Assembly: GCA_964386865.1 (NCBI GenBank)
Contig: CAYLUN010000150.1
Coordinates: forward strand, 1-9,948
Reading direction: 5' to 3'
DNA length: 9,948 nucleotides
From: CAYLUN01 sp964386865
GTDB taxonomy: Bacteria; Verrucomicrobiota; Kiritimatiellia; RFP12; UBA1067
Shown here: one piece after another, positions 1 through 6,394 of the stretch
Layout: every line of letters begins with the position of its first letter
Numbering within the stretch: position 1 is the first letter of the stretch
Position numbers and translations under genes: made by a program
The notes under the pieces: generated by a model
Told to the model about the DNA's origin: nothing
What the model saw: only the letters and a program-made list of their open reading frames with translations
Database searches by the model: none

Positions 1-494
1 TCGCTGCGCCCCACGATGCGGATCAGGTGCAGCTCCATCAGCGCCTTGACGATGTGGTCCACCACCACGCCGCGGATGGCCTCGATCTCCGACTTCGAGA
101 TGGGCTGGCGGTAGGCAATAATGGCCAGGGTCTCCAGCGCGGGCCGCGAGAGGCGGTTGGGGCGGTCGAGCTTCAGCAGGTTGCGCACCCAGCGGCCGCA
201 GCACGGCTGCGTCTGGAAGCGAAAGCCGCCGTTGACCTCCGCCACCTCCACGCCCAGCCCCAGCCGCGACAGCTCCTTCGCGATGCTCTCGACCGCGTCG
301 CCCACCTCGCGCGGCGACGCCTCCGCAAACAGCTTGACCGTCTCGTTCTCCGCGCCCTCCGTCTCCGCCACGCTCGCGAGGCACGCGCGCATCTCCTCCA
401 CCGTCAGCGGGTGGTCGGAGCCGAACAGCAGCGCGCCGACGATCTGCTGCAGGCTGGACGCCATCGGCAATTTGACTTCGTCAGGACTCGACAT
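1..494 (-). CDS. scpB: Segregation and condensation protein B, ScpB (partial, C-terminus off the left edge)
   Basis: ScpB forms a complex with ScpA and SMC in the cytoplasm that compacts and segregates the chromosome. The reading frame is open from the ATG at 494 to the window edge, giving 164 codons. The strongest sign is the segment at residues 115-143, LSRPALETLAIIAYRQPIS followed by KSEIEAIRGV, which is the hallmark core of ScpB (second winged helix). The N-terminal residues 14-45 (QQIVGALLFGSDHPLTVEEM) match the usual first winged helix, which opens with a phrase like IEALLF. The usual GRP-x-x-Y motif would lie just beyond the edge. The start overlaps the end of scpA by 14 bases, which suggests translational coupling. 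An insertion of roughly 10 residues around 44-58 (acidic, ETEGAENE) separates the first helices. An alternative start at Met11 is possible but less likely, given the overlap. Confidence 0.96.
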   Translation of the reverse strand, partial: MSSPDEVKLPMASSLQQIVGALLFGSDHPLTVEEMRACLASVAETEGAENETVKLFAEASPREVGDAVESIAKELSRLGLGVEVAEVNGGFRFQTQPCCGRWVRNLLKLDRPNRLSRPALETLAIIAYRQPISKSEIEAIRGVVVDHIVKALMELHLIRIVGRS

Positions 495-1296
495 GCTCGC
501 CCCCTCCGATCACCGGCGCCTGCGACCGCTCCGACGAGTGGCCCTCCACCGGCATGATGAGAATCTCGTGGAACGCGTCGTTCTGCTGAAGCACGATCTG
601 CCGCAGGCGCAACAGCTCCAGCAGCGCCAAGAACGTCACGATCACCTCGCCCCGGTGCGACTCGGGGCTGAACAGCGAGGAGAAGGCCACGTGCGTCCCG
701 GCCTTGGTCAGCGAGATGATCAGCTCCATCTTGTCCGGCACCGAGAACCGGATCGGCTCGATGATCCCCAGCGGCTCCATCGGCGCCCGCACGAGCACCT
801 CTTGGAACGCGGTGAGCAGGTCGAACAGCCCGATGTCGCCCAGCGCCTGTCCCGCGTCCTGCGGCTCCTTCTCGAACGCCGGCCCCTCGCCGCCGTAGCT
901 AAACGCCTCGCTCTGCAAGGCCTCCAGCTCCAGCAGCTGGCCCGCGGCGTCCTTGAACTTCTTGTACTCGATGAGCTGCCGCACCAGGTCCAGCCGCGGG
1001 TCGACCCACTCCTCGTCGCTCTCCTCCTCGGCCGCCCGCGACTCCACCGGCAGCAGCATCCGGCTCTTGATCATCATGAGCGTCGCGGCCATCACCAAGA
1101 ACTCGCCGGCGATGTTCAGGTCCAGCATGCGCATCACTTCGAGATACGCCAGATACTGCGCCGTGATCTTCTCGATCGGGATGTCGTAGATGTCGACCTC
1201 TTCGCGCCGGATCAAATACAGCAGCAGGTCCAGAGGCCCCTCGAAGACCTCCAGATCCACCTTGTAATCCTCCGTCAGCAGCGCTTCGACCGACAT
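481..1296 (-). CDS. scpA: Segregation and condensation protein A, ScpA (kleisin)
   Basis: This 271-residue kleisin bridges the SMC heads and recruits ScpB. Residues 11-45 contain YKVDLEVFEGPLDLLLYLI then REEVDIYDIPI, the nearly invariant ScpA N-terminal signature that contacts the SMC neck. Residues 62-84 (AGEFLVMAATLMMIKSRMLL) continue the conserved helix. The C-terminal winged helix, residues about 190-247, has the typical TFLALLELLRL core. The middle section (85-150) is acidic and variable, as in other kleisins. Length is within the normal range of about 240-280. The ATG directly follows the TAA of trpS with no gap, and a GGGGA stretch inside the end of trpS, about eight bases upstream, can act as the ribosome binding site. 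Third gene-to-gene contact in the operon: its stop overlaps the scpB start. Confidence 0.97.
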   Translation of the reverse strand: MSVEALLTEDYKVDLEVFEGPLDLLLYLIRREEVDIYDIPIEKITAQYLAYLEVMRMLDLNIAGEFLVMAATLMMIKSRMLLPVESRAAEEESDEEWVDPRLDLVRQLIEYKKFKDAAGQLLELEALQSEAFSYGGEGPAFEKEPQDAGQALGDIGLFDLLTAFQEVLVRAPMEPLGIIEPIRFSVPDKMELIISLTKAGTHVAFSSLFSPESHRGEVIVTFLALLELLRLRQIVLQQNDAFHEILIMPVEGHSSERSQAPVIGGGEHVES

Positions 1297-2259
1297 TTAT
1301 CCGATCCCCACGGCCTTGCGGGCCTTTGCCAGCGTCACGGCCGCAGCCGCGCGCGCCCGCTCCGCGCCTTGGCGCAGCACCTGCTCCACGAAGTCCGGGT
1401 TCGCCTGCAGCTCGGCGCGCCGCGCCCGGAACGGCGCGAACGTCTCCTCGAAAATCGCGTAGAGCGCCTTCTTGGCGTGGCCGTATCCGTAGTTGCCGCC
1501 GCGGTAGTTGGCCTCCATCTCCGCCCGCTGCGCGTCGCTCGCGAAGAGCCTGTAGAGCGCGAAGATGTTGCAGGCCGCCGGATCCTTCGGCTCCTCAAGG
1601 CCCTTGCAGTCCGTCACGATCTTCATGATGCGGGCCTTGGTCTCCTTCAGGTCGCCGAACAGCTCGATCGTGTTGCCGTAGCTCTTGGACATCTTCTGCC
1701 CGTCGAGCCCCGGCACCACGGCGACATCCTCCTGGATCGACGGCTCGGGCACCGTGAAGACCTCGCCGAACTCGTTGTTGAACTTGATCGCGATGTCGCG
1801 CGTGACCTCGACGTGCTGCTTCTGGTCGCGCCCGACCGGCACGATGTTCGACTGGTAGATCAGGATGTCCGACGCCATCAGCACCGGGTAGGCGAACAGC
1901 CCGTGCGAGGGCGCGATGCCCTTGGCCACCTTGTCCTTGTAGGAGTGGCAGCGCTCCAGCAGGCCCATGGGCGTCACGATCGACAGCAGCCACGCCAGCT
2001 CGTGCACCTCCGGCACGTCACTCTGGCGGAAGAAGATCGTCCGCGCCGGATCCAGCCCGCACGCCAGGAAGTCCAGCGCCACGTCCCACGTGTCCTGCCG
2101 GAGCCGCGCGTGGTCGTGCACCGAGGTCAGGGCGTGGTAGTTCGCGATGAACAGGTACGCCTCGCCCTGCTCCTGAAGCTGCAGCGCCGGCCGCATCATC
2201 CCGAAATAGTTGCCCAAATGCAGTTTGCCCGACGGCTGAATGCCCGAGAGAATTCTCAT
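1297..2259 (-). CDS. trpS: Tryptophanyl-tRNA synthetase
   Basis: Class I aminoacyl-tRNA synthetase that charges tRNA-Trp with tryptophan in the cytoplasm. It is 320 residues, the usual bacterial size. Residues 4-19 read LSGIQPSGKLHLGNYF, containing the HIGH-class motif as HLGN (14-17). The second signature is KMSKS at residues 189-193 within GLDGQKMSKSYGN. TrpRS-specific stretches are GRDQKQHVEVTRDIA (143-157), LMASDILIYQ (127-136) and the MGLLERCHSYKDK segment (98-110). The ATG at 2259 fits the family N-terminus exactly. The Shine-Dalgarno is weak (GAG about 10 bases upstream). It is the first gene of a three-gene operon with scpA and scpB, and a promoter lies 40-70 bases upstream. Nothing in the short leader suggests a T-box or attenuator. 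Confidence 0.98.
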   Translation of the reverse strand: MRILSGIQPSGKLHLGNYFGMMRPALQLQEQGEAYLFIANYHALTSVHDHARLRQDTWDVALDFLACGLDPARTIFFRQSDVPEVHELAWLLSIVTPMGLLERCHSYKDKVAKGIAPSHGLFAYPVLMASDILIYQSNIVPVGRDQKQHVEVTRDIAIKFNNEFGEVFTVPEPSIQEDVAVVPGLDGQKMSKSYGNTIELFGDLKETKARIMKIVTDCKGLEEPKDPAACNIFALYRLFASDAQRAEMEANYRGGNYGYGHAKKALYAIFEETFAPFRARRAELQANPDFVEQVLRQGAERARAAAAVTLAKARKAVGIG

Positions 2260-2300
2260 GTTTCACGGTCTCGCTAGAAGGTTCGAAAAAAGAAGGCGTT

Positions 2301-2329
2301 AGTATAACTTTCCCCGCCCGTTTGCACAA
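2301..2329 (-). promoter_or_regulatory. Sigma70-like promoter of trpS-scpA-scpB
   Basis: On the minus strand the hexamer TTGTGC (2329 to 2324) is followed by a 17-base spacer and TATACT (2306 to 2301), which matches the -10 consensus at five of six bases. The predicted start of transcription near 2294 leaves a leader of about 35 bases before the trpS ATG. The -35 matches only three of six bases, so the promoter is inferred rather than certain. The same TATACT hexamer recurs upstream of the radical SAM gene. Confidence 0.6.
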
Positions 2330-2353
2330 GCCTCGACCGCCCGCCCATGAACA

Positions 2354-2380
2354 TTGAAACTCCGCCTCCGTCCTGTTAAT
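2354..2380 (+). promoter_or_regulatory. Weak promoter candidate for the Tat-exported protein gene
   Basis: TTGAAA at 2354-2359 and GTTAAT at 2375-2380 are separated by 15 bases, a little short. If used, transcription would begin only a few bases before the ATG at 2389, making the mRNA almost leaderless. This fits the absence of any Shine-Dalgarno sequence before that ATG. The divergent trpS promoter occupies the other half of this 129-base intergenic region. Confidence 0.25.
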
Positions 2381-2388
2381 CTGGCGCC

Positions 2389-4203
2389 ATGAAAACAGGC
2401 CGACTCTCCCGCCGCACCTTCCTCCACGCCGCCAGCCTCGGCGCGGCTGCGGCCGCGTGCCCGATCGCGGCGCACGCCCAAACCCCCGCCGCGCCGGCCC
2501 CGCGCACGCCATTCGCCCTCACCGACGCGCAGAAGGCCCGCCTCAGCCGCGCCCTCGCCCCGCTCCACGCCAATTACGACCCGGCCGCGAAGATGCTCCG
2601 CGAGCCGCTCCGCTCGCCCGGCTACCACACGACCCTCAAGGACGGCGCCGTCCACAGCACCCGCGCGGCCCTCGGCTACGCCGTCGCCCTGCTCGACACC
2701 GGCGACGAGGCCCTGCGCCTGCGCGCCTGCGACGTCCTCGACACCGTCATCGCCCTCCAGGACACCGACCCCGCCAGCAAGACCTACGGCATCTGGTCGT
2801 GGTTCCTCGAGGAGCCGCTCGCCCAGATGTCGCCGCCCGACTGGAACTGGGCCGACTTCTGCGGCACCCAGCTCCTGCAGGTCGCCCTCGACCACCGCGC
2901 GCGCCTGCCGCCCGGCCTCGCGACGCGCGTGGACGACGCCATCCGCCACGCGGCCCGCTCGGTCGAGCGCCGCAACATGGGCCCCGGCTACACCAACATC
3001 GCGATCATGGGCACCTACGTCACCTACGTGGCGTCGGAGCTGTACGGGTGGCCTGACCTCAAAGCCTACGCCTCCGCCCGCCTGCGGCGCTTCTACGACT
3101 ACACCCAGGAGCAGGGCGCGTTCACCGAGTACAACAGCCCGACCTACTCGCTCGTCGCGCTCGAAGAGCTGGGCCGCATGCGCCTGCACGTCCGAGACGC
3201 TGACGCACGCCCGCTGATCGACGCGCTCTACCGCCAGGTGTGGGAGGATATCGCCCGCCACTTCCACGCGCCCTCGCGCCAGTGGGCCGGCCCCCACAGC
3301 CGCTGCTACAGCACGCTGCTCAAGCCCTCCGCACGGGCCCTGATTCAGCGCTCCTCCGGCGGCGCGCTCGACTGGGGCGCGGACGAGCCCAGCATCTCCG
3401 AGCAGCGCCTGCCGCTGCCCTGCCCGCCCGACCTGCTCCCGCTTTTCCAGCGCCTCGACGCCCCGCGCGAGATCGTCAAGACCTACCTCAAGGCCACGCC
3501 GCCCGTCGTCGGCACCACCTGGCTCGAGCCCGCCTTCACGCTCGGCAGCGCCAGCCGCGGCGAGCTCTGGAACCAGCGCCGCGGGATCGTGGCCTACTGG
3601 GGCACGCCCGACAAGCCCGCCTACCTGCAGGTGCGCTTCCTGCGCGACGGCTACGACTTCTCCGACGCCCAGCTCTTCACCGCGCAGCGGCGCGGCGACG
3701 TCCTGGCGGCCATCAACTTCGGCACCGACGGCGGCAACACGCACATCGGCCTCGACCGCATCAAGAGCGGCCGGTTCCGCGCCCGAGACCTGCGCCTGCG
3801 CTTCGAGTTCGGCGGCAGCGCCGCGTCGCAGAAGCCGACCGCGCCCGCCGCGCCGGACGGCGCGGCCGCCGTGCGCTTCGGCCCGCTGTCGGTCGCCCTC
3901 GCCGCGCCGGTCTGCCTCTTCGGCGACCTCCAGCCGCGCTGGGAGAGCGGGCGGGACCAGGAGCGGTCGTGGCTCGACCTCGCGCTCTACGCGGGCGACG
4001 AGCGCGCGTTCGACCTGACCCAGATCCAGTCGGCGGCCCTCGGCTTCGCCCTGCGCCTGACCGCCTCAGCCGAGGTTCAGCCGCCCCGGCTCACCCACAC
4101 CCTCGCCGACGGCCGCCTCACGCTCGCGTGGGACGCGCTCCGTGTCTCCGTCCCGTCGCGACCCGACTCCGTCTCCGCCCTCCAGCGCGCCGTCTCGTAT
4201 TAG
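2389..4203 (+). CDS. Tat-exported protein of unknown function, alpha/alpha-toroid (polysaccharide lyase/heparinase-like) appearance
   Basis: This 604-residue protein begins with a clear twin-arginine signal: SRRTFL at residues 7-12, an Ala-rich hydrophobic stretch (13-24), and an AHA cleavage site after residue 30. The mature part starts with a helical region (45-330) rich in repeated amphipathic helices and aromatic motifs: YGIWSWFLEEPL (133-144), PPDWNWADFCG (149-159), MGPGYTNIAIMGTYVTY (197-213), GAFTEYNSPTYSLVALEELG (243-262) and WAGPHSRCYSTLL (299-311). The remainder (340-600) is beta-rich by composition. Such an (alpha/alpha) toroid plus beta-sandwich plan is typical of heparinase II/III-like and other polysaccharide lyases, and I recall similar uncharacterised proteins in bacteria with many carbohydrate-active enzymes. 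I cannot assign a substrate. The conserved Tyr/Asn/His/Arg motifs near 247-311 are the most likely active-site region. The gene stands alone and is convergent with the protease gene, with eight bases between the stops. Confidence 0.75.
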   Translation: MKTGRLSRRTFLHAASLGAAAAACPIAAHAQTPAAPAPRTPFALTDAQKARLSRALAPLHANYDPAAKMLREPLRSPGYHTTLKDGAVHSTRAALGYAVALLDTGDEALRLRACDVLDTVIALQDTDPASKTYGIWSWFLEEPLAQMSPPDWNWADFCGTQLLQVALDHRARLPPGLATRVDDAIRHAARSVERRNMGPGYTNIAIMGTYVTYVASELYGWPDLKAYASARLRRFYDYTQEQGAFTEYNSPTYSLVALEELGRMRLHVRDADARPLIDALYRQVWEDIARHFHAPSRQWAGPHSRCYSTLLKPSARALIQRSSGGALDWGADEPSISEQRLPLPCPPDLLPLFQRLDAPREIVKTYLKATPPVVGTTWLEPAFTLGSASRGELWNQRRGIVAYWGTPDKPAYLQVRFLRDGYDFSDAQLFTAQRRGDVLAAINFGTDGGNTHIGLDRIKSGRFRARDLRLRFEFGGSAASQKPTAPAAPDGAAAVRFGPLSVALAAPVCLFGDLQPRWESGRDQERSWLDLALYAGDERAFDLTQIQSAALGFALRLTASAEVQPPRLTHTLADGRLTLAWDALRVSVPSRPDSVSALQRAVSY

Positions 4204-4211
4204 CGCCGCCC

Positions 4212-5570
4212 TTACCGCGCTTCCGCCAGCCGCTTCTTGTGCGCCGCGAGCCATTCGTCGCCCAGCGCCTGCACGTCTTTGCCCGTCCACTCCTGCCACA
4301 GCGCCTCAGCGTAGCGTCCTTCGCGGGCGGCGGCGTTCAGCTTGCGCACGAGGTCGCGGTCGTACGTGCGCGACGCCCAGTCGAGGAAGTTCGCGGAAAC
4401 CCGGTAGCTGCCGTCGTACTGCGCGCGCTCCAGATTGCCCTTCGTGATCTCCGCGCCGCGCGACTGCGGCTCATACAGGAACCAGCGCGCGTAGTCGGCG
4501 ATCCCCTCCACGACCCACCCCGGCGTCGGCGCAGGCGCGGGGTTCGTGCGGCGGGCGTGGCCGTAGCCTTGCACCACGTGCGCCAGCTCGTGCACGACCG
4601 CGCCGCACGCCTCGCGCCGCAGCTCCTTGCGGAACCACTGCGCGTTGAGCCCGACGCCCGCGCCGCCCGCCGCCGCAGGCGTCCCGCCCAGGTCGTCCTT
4701 GAAGCGCAGGATGACCCGCTTCGGCGCCTGATACCCGTCGCTTTGCAGCAGCGCCACAAGCTTGGGATACCACGCCAGCACCACCGGCTTCAGTTCCTTC
4801 TCCGCCCACTCCGCCAGATCCGGCGCGACCGTCGCGTCGATGACGTACGCGGTCTGCCCGTCCGCTGACCCGAACGCGATGCGAACCGGCTTGACGGCGA
4901 GTGCCGCGTCCGAGGCCGGAGCGGGCCCGCCCGCGTCGACCACGTCGATCTCGCTGAAAAAGGTCTGCCCGAACGGGTCGCGCGTCTCGGTCGGCGCGAC
5001 CACGAAGAGCAGGTAGCGGTACGCCCCCAGCACGCCCCCGCCCTCGGCCGCCACCGAGACGCCGTGCTGGCCGCCGCCGTCGCCGGACGCGGGCCGGGTG
5101 TCGACGCGGGCGACCGGCTTCCAGCCGCCGGCCGCCGGCTCGGCGCCCCCTGCCGGCGCGACCAGCTTCGACAGCCCGTCCGCCGCATACAGCGCGTAGA
5201 CCTGCGGCCCGCGGGCGCCCGCGTGCCACGAGTAGGTGTTCACCTGGCGGACGGACACGACGCGGCCCAGGTCAACCACAATGCGGCCGCCGGGCGAGCC
5301 CGCCTGAAAGAAGAAGTTCTCGCCCGGCCGGTCGTCGCCGCCGGGAACGCGGCCGTCGTGCAGCACGCCGAGGACGCCGCCGTTACGGTCGCCCGCGCCG
5401 TCCGCGAGCGAGAACGCCGCGGCGGTCGCCGCGTCGTTGTTCGCGGGCGGCGGCACCCCCTCGAAGGCGAAGCCCGCGCCCAGTTCGTCGTACCCGACTC
5501 GCACCACGGCACCGCCGAACGCCGAGAGCCCGCTCGCGCAGACCGCCGCAGCAACCGCCCGTTTCATCAT
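4212..5570 (-). CDS. Secreted basic secretory protein (BSP) family metalloprotease with N-terminal discoidin-like region
   Basis: With the chosen start the protein is 452 residues. Residues 1-21 form a signal peptide (MMKRAVAAAVCASGLSAFGG). Residues about 22-215 resemble a discoidin (F5/8 type C-like) carbohydrate-binding region: NDGR-type beginnings, GGRIVVDLGRVVSVRQVNTY, and a closing block with FFSEIDVVD. The C-terminal part (230-450) is the BSP family, a plant and bacterial group of putative zinc peptidases. It carries VVHELAHVVQ with the HExxH ligands at His327 and His331 and catalytic Glu328, then PGWVVEGIADYARW with the third-ligand region near 356-360. The start is set by GGAGG at 5578-5582, seven bases before the ATG at 5570. 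The frame stays open upstream to 5786, but that stretch runs through the palindromic repeat and the RAYT 3' end and is not protein-like. It is likely exported and acts on extracellular peptides or glycoproteins; the substrate is unknown. Confidence 0.9.
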   Translation of the reverse strand: MMKRAVAAAVCASGLSAFGGAVVRVGYDELGAGFAFEGVPPPANNDAATAAAFSLADGAGDRNGGVLGVLHDGRVPGGDDRPGENFFFQAGSPGGRIVVDLGRVVSVRQVNTYSWHAGARGPQVYALYAADGLSKLVAPAGGAEPAAGGWKPVARVDTRPASGDGGGQHGVSVAAEGGGVLGAYRYLLFVVAPTETRDPFGQTFFSEIDVVDAGGPAPASDAALAVKPVRIAFGSADGQTAYVIDATVAPDLAEWAEKELKPVVLAWYPKLVALLQSDGYQAPKRVILRFKDDLGGTPAAAGGAGVGLNAQWFRKELRREACGAVVHELAHVVQGYGHARRTNPAPAPTPGWVVEGIADYARWFLYEPQSRGAEITKGNLERAQYDGSYRVSANFLDWASRTYDRDLVRKLNAAAREGRYAEALWQEWTGKDVQALGDEWLAAHKKRLAEAR

Positions 5571-5577
5571 CGTCATC

Positions 5578-5582
5578 CCTCC
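5578..5582 (-). promoter_or_regulatory. Ribosome binding site that fixes the BSP protease start
   Basis: GGAGG on the minus strand sits one base before the ATG at 5576, seven bases before the ATG at 5570 and ten before the ATG at 5567. The middle ATG has the best spacing. This rules against the longer open frame that reaches into the repeat region. Confidence 0.7.
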
Positions 5583-5633
5583 AGCCCGCCGCCACGCAAC
5601 GAGCATAACACAAAAAAAGCAAACCGTCCCGCG

Positions 5634-5741
5634 CGGCTCGGCACAGCCTCGCGCAATCCCGCCCGCGCGGCTCACCGCAGGTTCGCCCCCCAGCGCCACG
5701 CCTTGTCCGCAGGCCTGGGGGGGCGAGGCTGTGCCGAGCCG
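5634..5741. repeat. REP/BIME-like inverted repeat, copy 1 (downstream of RAYT)
   Basis: The 19-base arm CGGCTCGGCACAGCCTCGC at 5634-5652 has a perfect reverse complement at 5723-5741. A nested pair, CCCCCCAG at 5686-5693 and CTGGGGGG at 5715-5722, closes around a core GCCTTGTCCGCAGGC. Each arm can also fold alone (GGCT, six bases, AGCC). A direct repeat starting GCCTCGCGC and ending near CGCGCGG occurs at 5646-5670 and again at 5741-5769, so the unit looks like an imperfect tandem. The copy fills most of the 199-base gap between the RAYT stop and the BSP protease start. In the minus direction it is followed by a T-rich run at 5611-5622, so it might also help end RAYT transcripts, but this is weak. 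Confidence 0.88.
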
Positions 5742-5769
5742 CCTCGCGCCATCCCGCCCGCCCGCGCGG

Positions 5770-6276
5770 TTACCACCGCAACACATTCAACTCCCCTTGA
5801 AAAACCCAATGCTCGACATCGCCGACCAGTCCCGCACGCACCGGATTCTCGCGGACGTACAACCATTTCTCGTGGTACTTCTCGCCGCTACGCATCTGCG
5901 TATCCCAGCAATCCGACTGCCAACGCCAAACCGCTTCGTCCCTGGGGGGCGAGGCTGCGCCGAGCCGTTCCTTTTCGAGCCGCTTCGTGATCCGTTCCTT
6001 CAGATACCGCGTCCACCTTTGAACGCCAACCGCCGGCCACCTTGCCGGAGCGCAAAATAGATGCACGTGATCAGGCATGATGACATACCGTCCGACCAGC
6101 CACGTATCCGCATCGCGGCACGCCTCAAGAAAGACTGCATGGAATAGTTCAGACGCCAAGAAATTCCCGCGCGGCTGGACGGTGAGTGTCACAAATAGGA
6201 GAACCGGCCGATCATGACGCTCGACCGGCGGCGCATGCGCCAGCCGTTTCCGCTGCGGCAGGTTCGTTAAATCCAT
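5770..6276 (-). CDS. REP-associated tyrosine transposase (RAYT, Y1/HUH family)
   Basis: This 168-residue single-domain nuclease belongs to the Y1 transposase family related to IS200/IS605 TnpA. RAYTs nick and rejoin single-stranded DNA at REP palindromes. The beta strand LLFVTLTV (26-33) opens the fold. The metal-binding HUH motif is seen as YVIMPDHVHLF with His70 and His72. The RAYT tail RSGEKYHEKWLYVRENPVRAGLV (129-151) holds the candidate nucleophiles Tyr140 (in the YVRENP motif, favoured) and Tyr134. The DCWDTQ segment (122-127) is also family-typical. Length is normal for RAYTs (about 150-200), so it appears intact. Residues 104-112 (RLGAASPPR) are encoded by a half copy of the flanking repeat. 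The ATG at 6276 follows a G-run and lies at the foot of a small stem-loop. Copies of the repeat bound the gene on both sides, the classic arrangement of a RAYT with its REP elements. Confidence 0.93.
   Translation of the reverse strand: MDLTNLPQRKRLAHAPPVERHDRPVLLFVTLTVQPRGNFLASELFHAVFLEACRDADTWLVGRYVIMPDHVHLFCAPARWPAVGVQRWTRYLKERITKRLEKERLGAASPPRDEAVWRWQSDCWDTQMRSGEKYHEKWLYVRENPVRAGLVGDVEHWVFQGELNVLRW
5941..5967. repeat. Half copy of the REP-like repeat inside the RAYT coding sequence
   Basis: The 27 bases here differ at one position from the right arm of copy 2 at 6340-6366 (CCTGGGGGGCGAGGCT, then R, then CGCCGAGCCG). No partner arm is present nearby, so this is a single arm. It lies in frame within the RAYT gene and encodes residues 104-112. 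It falls in the variable segment between the helix after the HUH motif and the conserved tryptophan-rich RWQSDCWD block, where extra residues should be tolerated. Confidence 0.88.
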
Positions 6277-6294
6277 GTTGCCCCCCCATGCAAC
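6277..6294 (-). promoter_or_regulatory. Small stem-loop abutting the RAYT start codon
   Basis: On the minus strand GTTGC and GCAAC pair around an eight-base loop that contains the G-run, the only Shine-Dalgarno-like sequence before the RAYT ATG at 6276. Folding would place the G-run in the loop and the start codon at the foot of the stem. It could restrain translation, as is common for transposases, but the stem is only five base pairs. Confidence 0.3.
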
Positions 6295-6366
6295 GGCTCG
6301 GCACAGCCTCGCCCCCCACAGCCGCGCCTTGTTCGCAGGCCTGGGGGGCGAGGCTACGCCGAGCCG
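6294..6366. repeat. REP/BIME-like inverted repeat, copy 2 (upstream of RAYT)
   Basis: Arms at 6294-6318 and 6342-6366 are 25 bases each and complementary with two adjacent mismatches (CA against AC in the middle of the arm). They are separated by a 23-base loop containing the shared core GCCTTGTTCGCAGGC. The left arm's first 19 bases are identical to copy 1's left arm. Copy 2 is compact and lacks the extra segment found in copy 1. It occupies the gap between the Memo-AMMECR1 stop and the RAYT start. Beyond the right arm, the flank CTCGCGCCA to GCGCGGCTCACC resembles the flanks of copy 1. Confidence 0.9.
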
Positions 6367-6394
6367 TCTCGCGCCAGCCGTCCGTTCGCGCGGC

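Noticed and set aside
121..2277. A 718-codon open frame on the plus strand opposite scpB, scpA and trpS
   Set aside because: The product is Arg/Leu/His-rich low-complexity antisense translation, and the minus strand holds three unmistakable conserved genes. GC-rich DNA produces such frames routinely.
2299..3744. A 481-codon minus-strand frame opposite the Tat-exported protein
   Set aside because: Composition is a Val/Gly/Arg/Ala shadow; the plus-strand frame has a clear Tat signal and conserved-looking aromatic motifs.
3240..4868. A 542-codon plus-strand frame spanning the end of the Tat protein gene and most of the protease gene
   Set aside because: Its translation is Arg/Pro/Ala-rich with no motifs and crosses two convergent real genes.
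5571..5786. N-terminal extension of the BSP protease to 5786
   Set aside because: It translates the palindromic repeat and the 3' end of the RAYT gene on the same strand, and a proper ribosome binding site and signal peptide lie at 5570.
5770..6276. A complete IS200/IS605 insertion sequence
   Set aside because: The protein has RAYT-type C-terminal motifs, there is no TnpB or accessory gene, and the flanks are shared repeat copies rather than IS ends with subterminal hairpins unique to one element.
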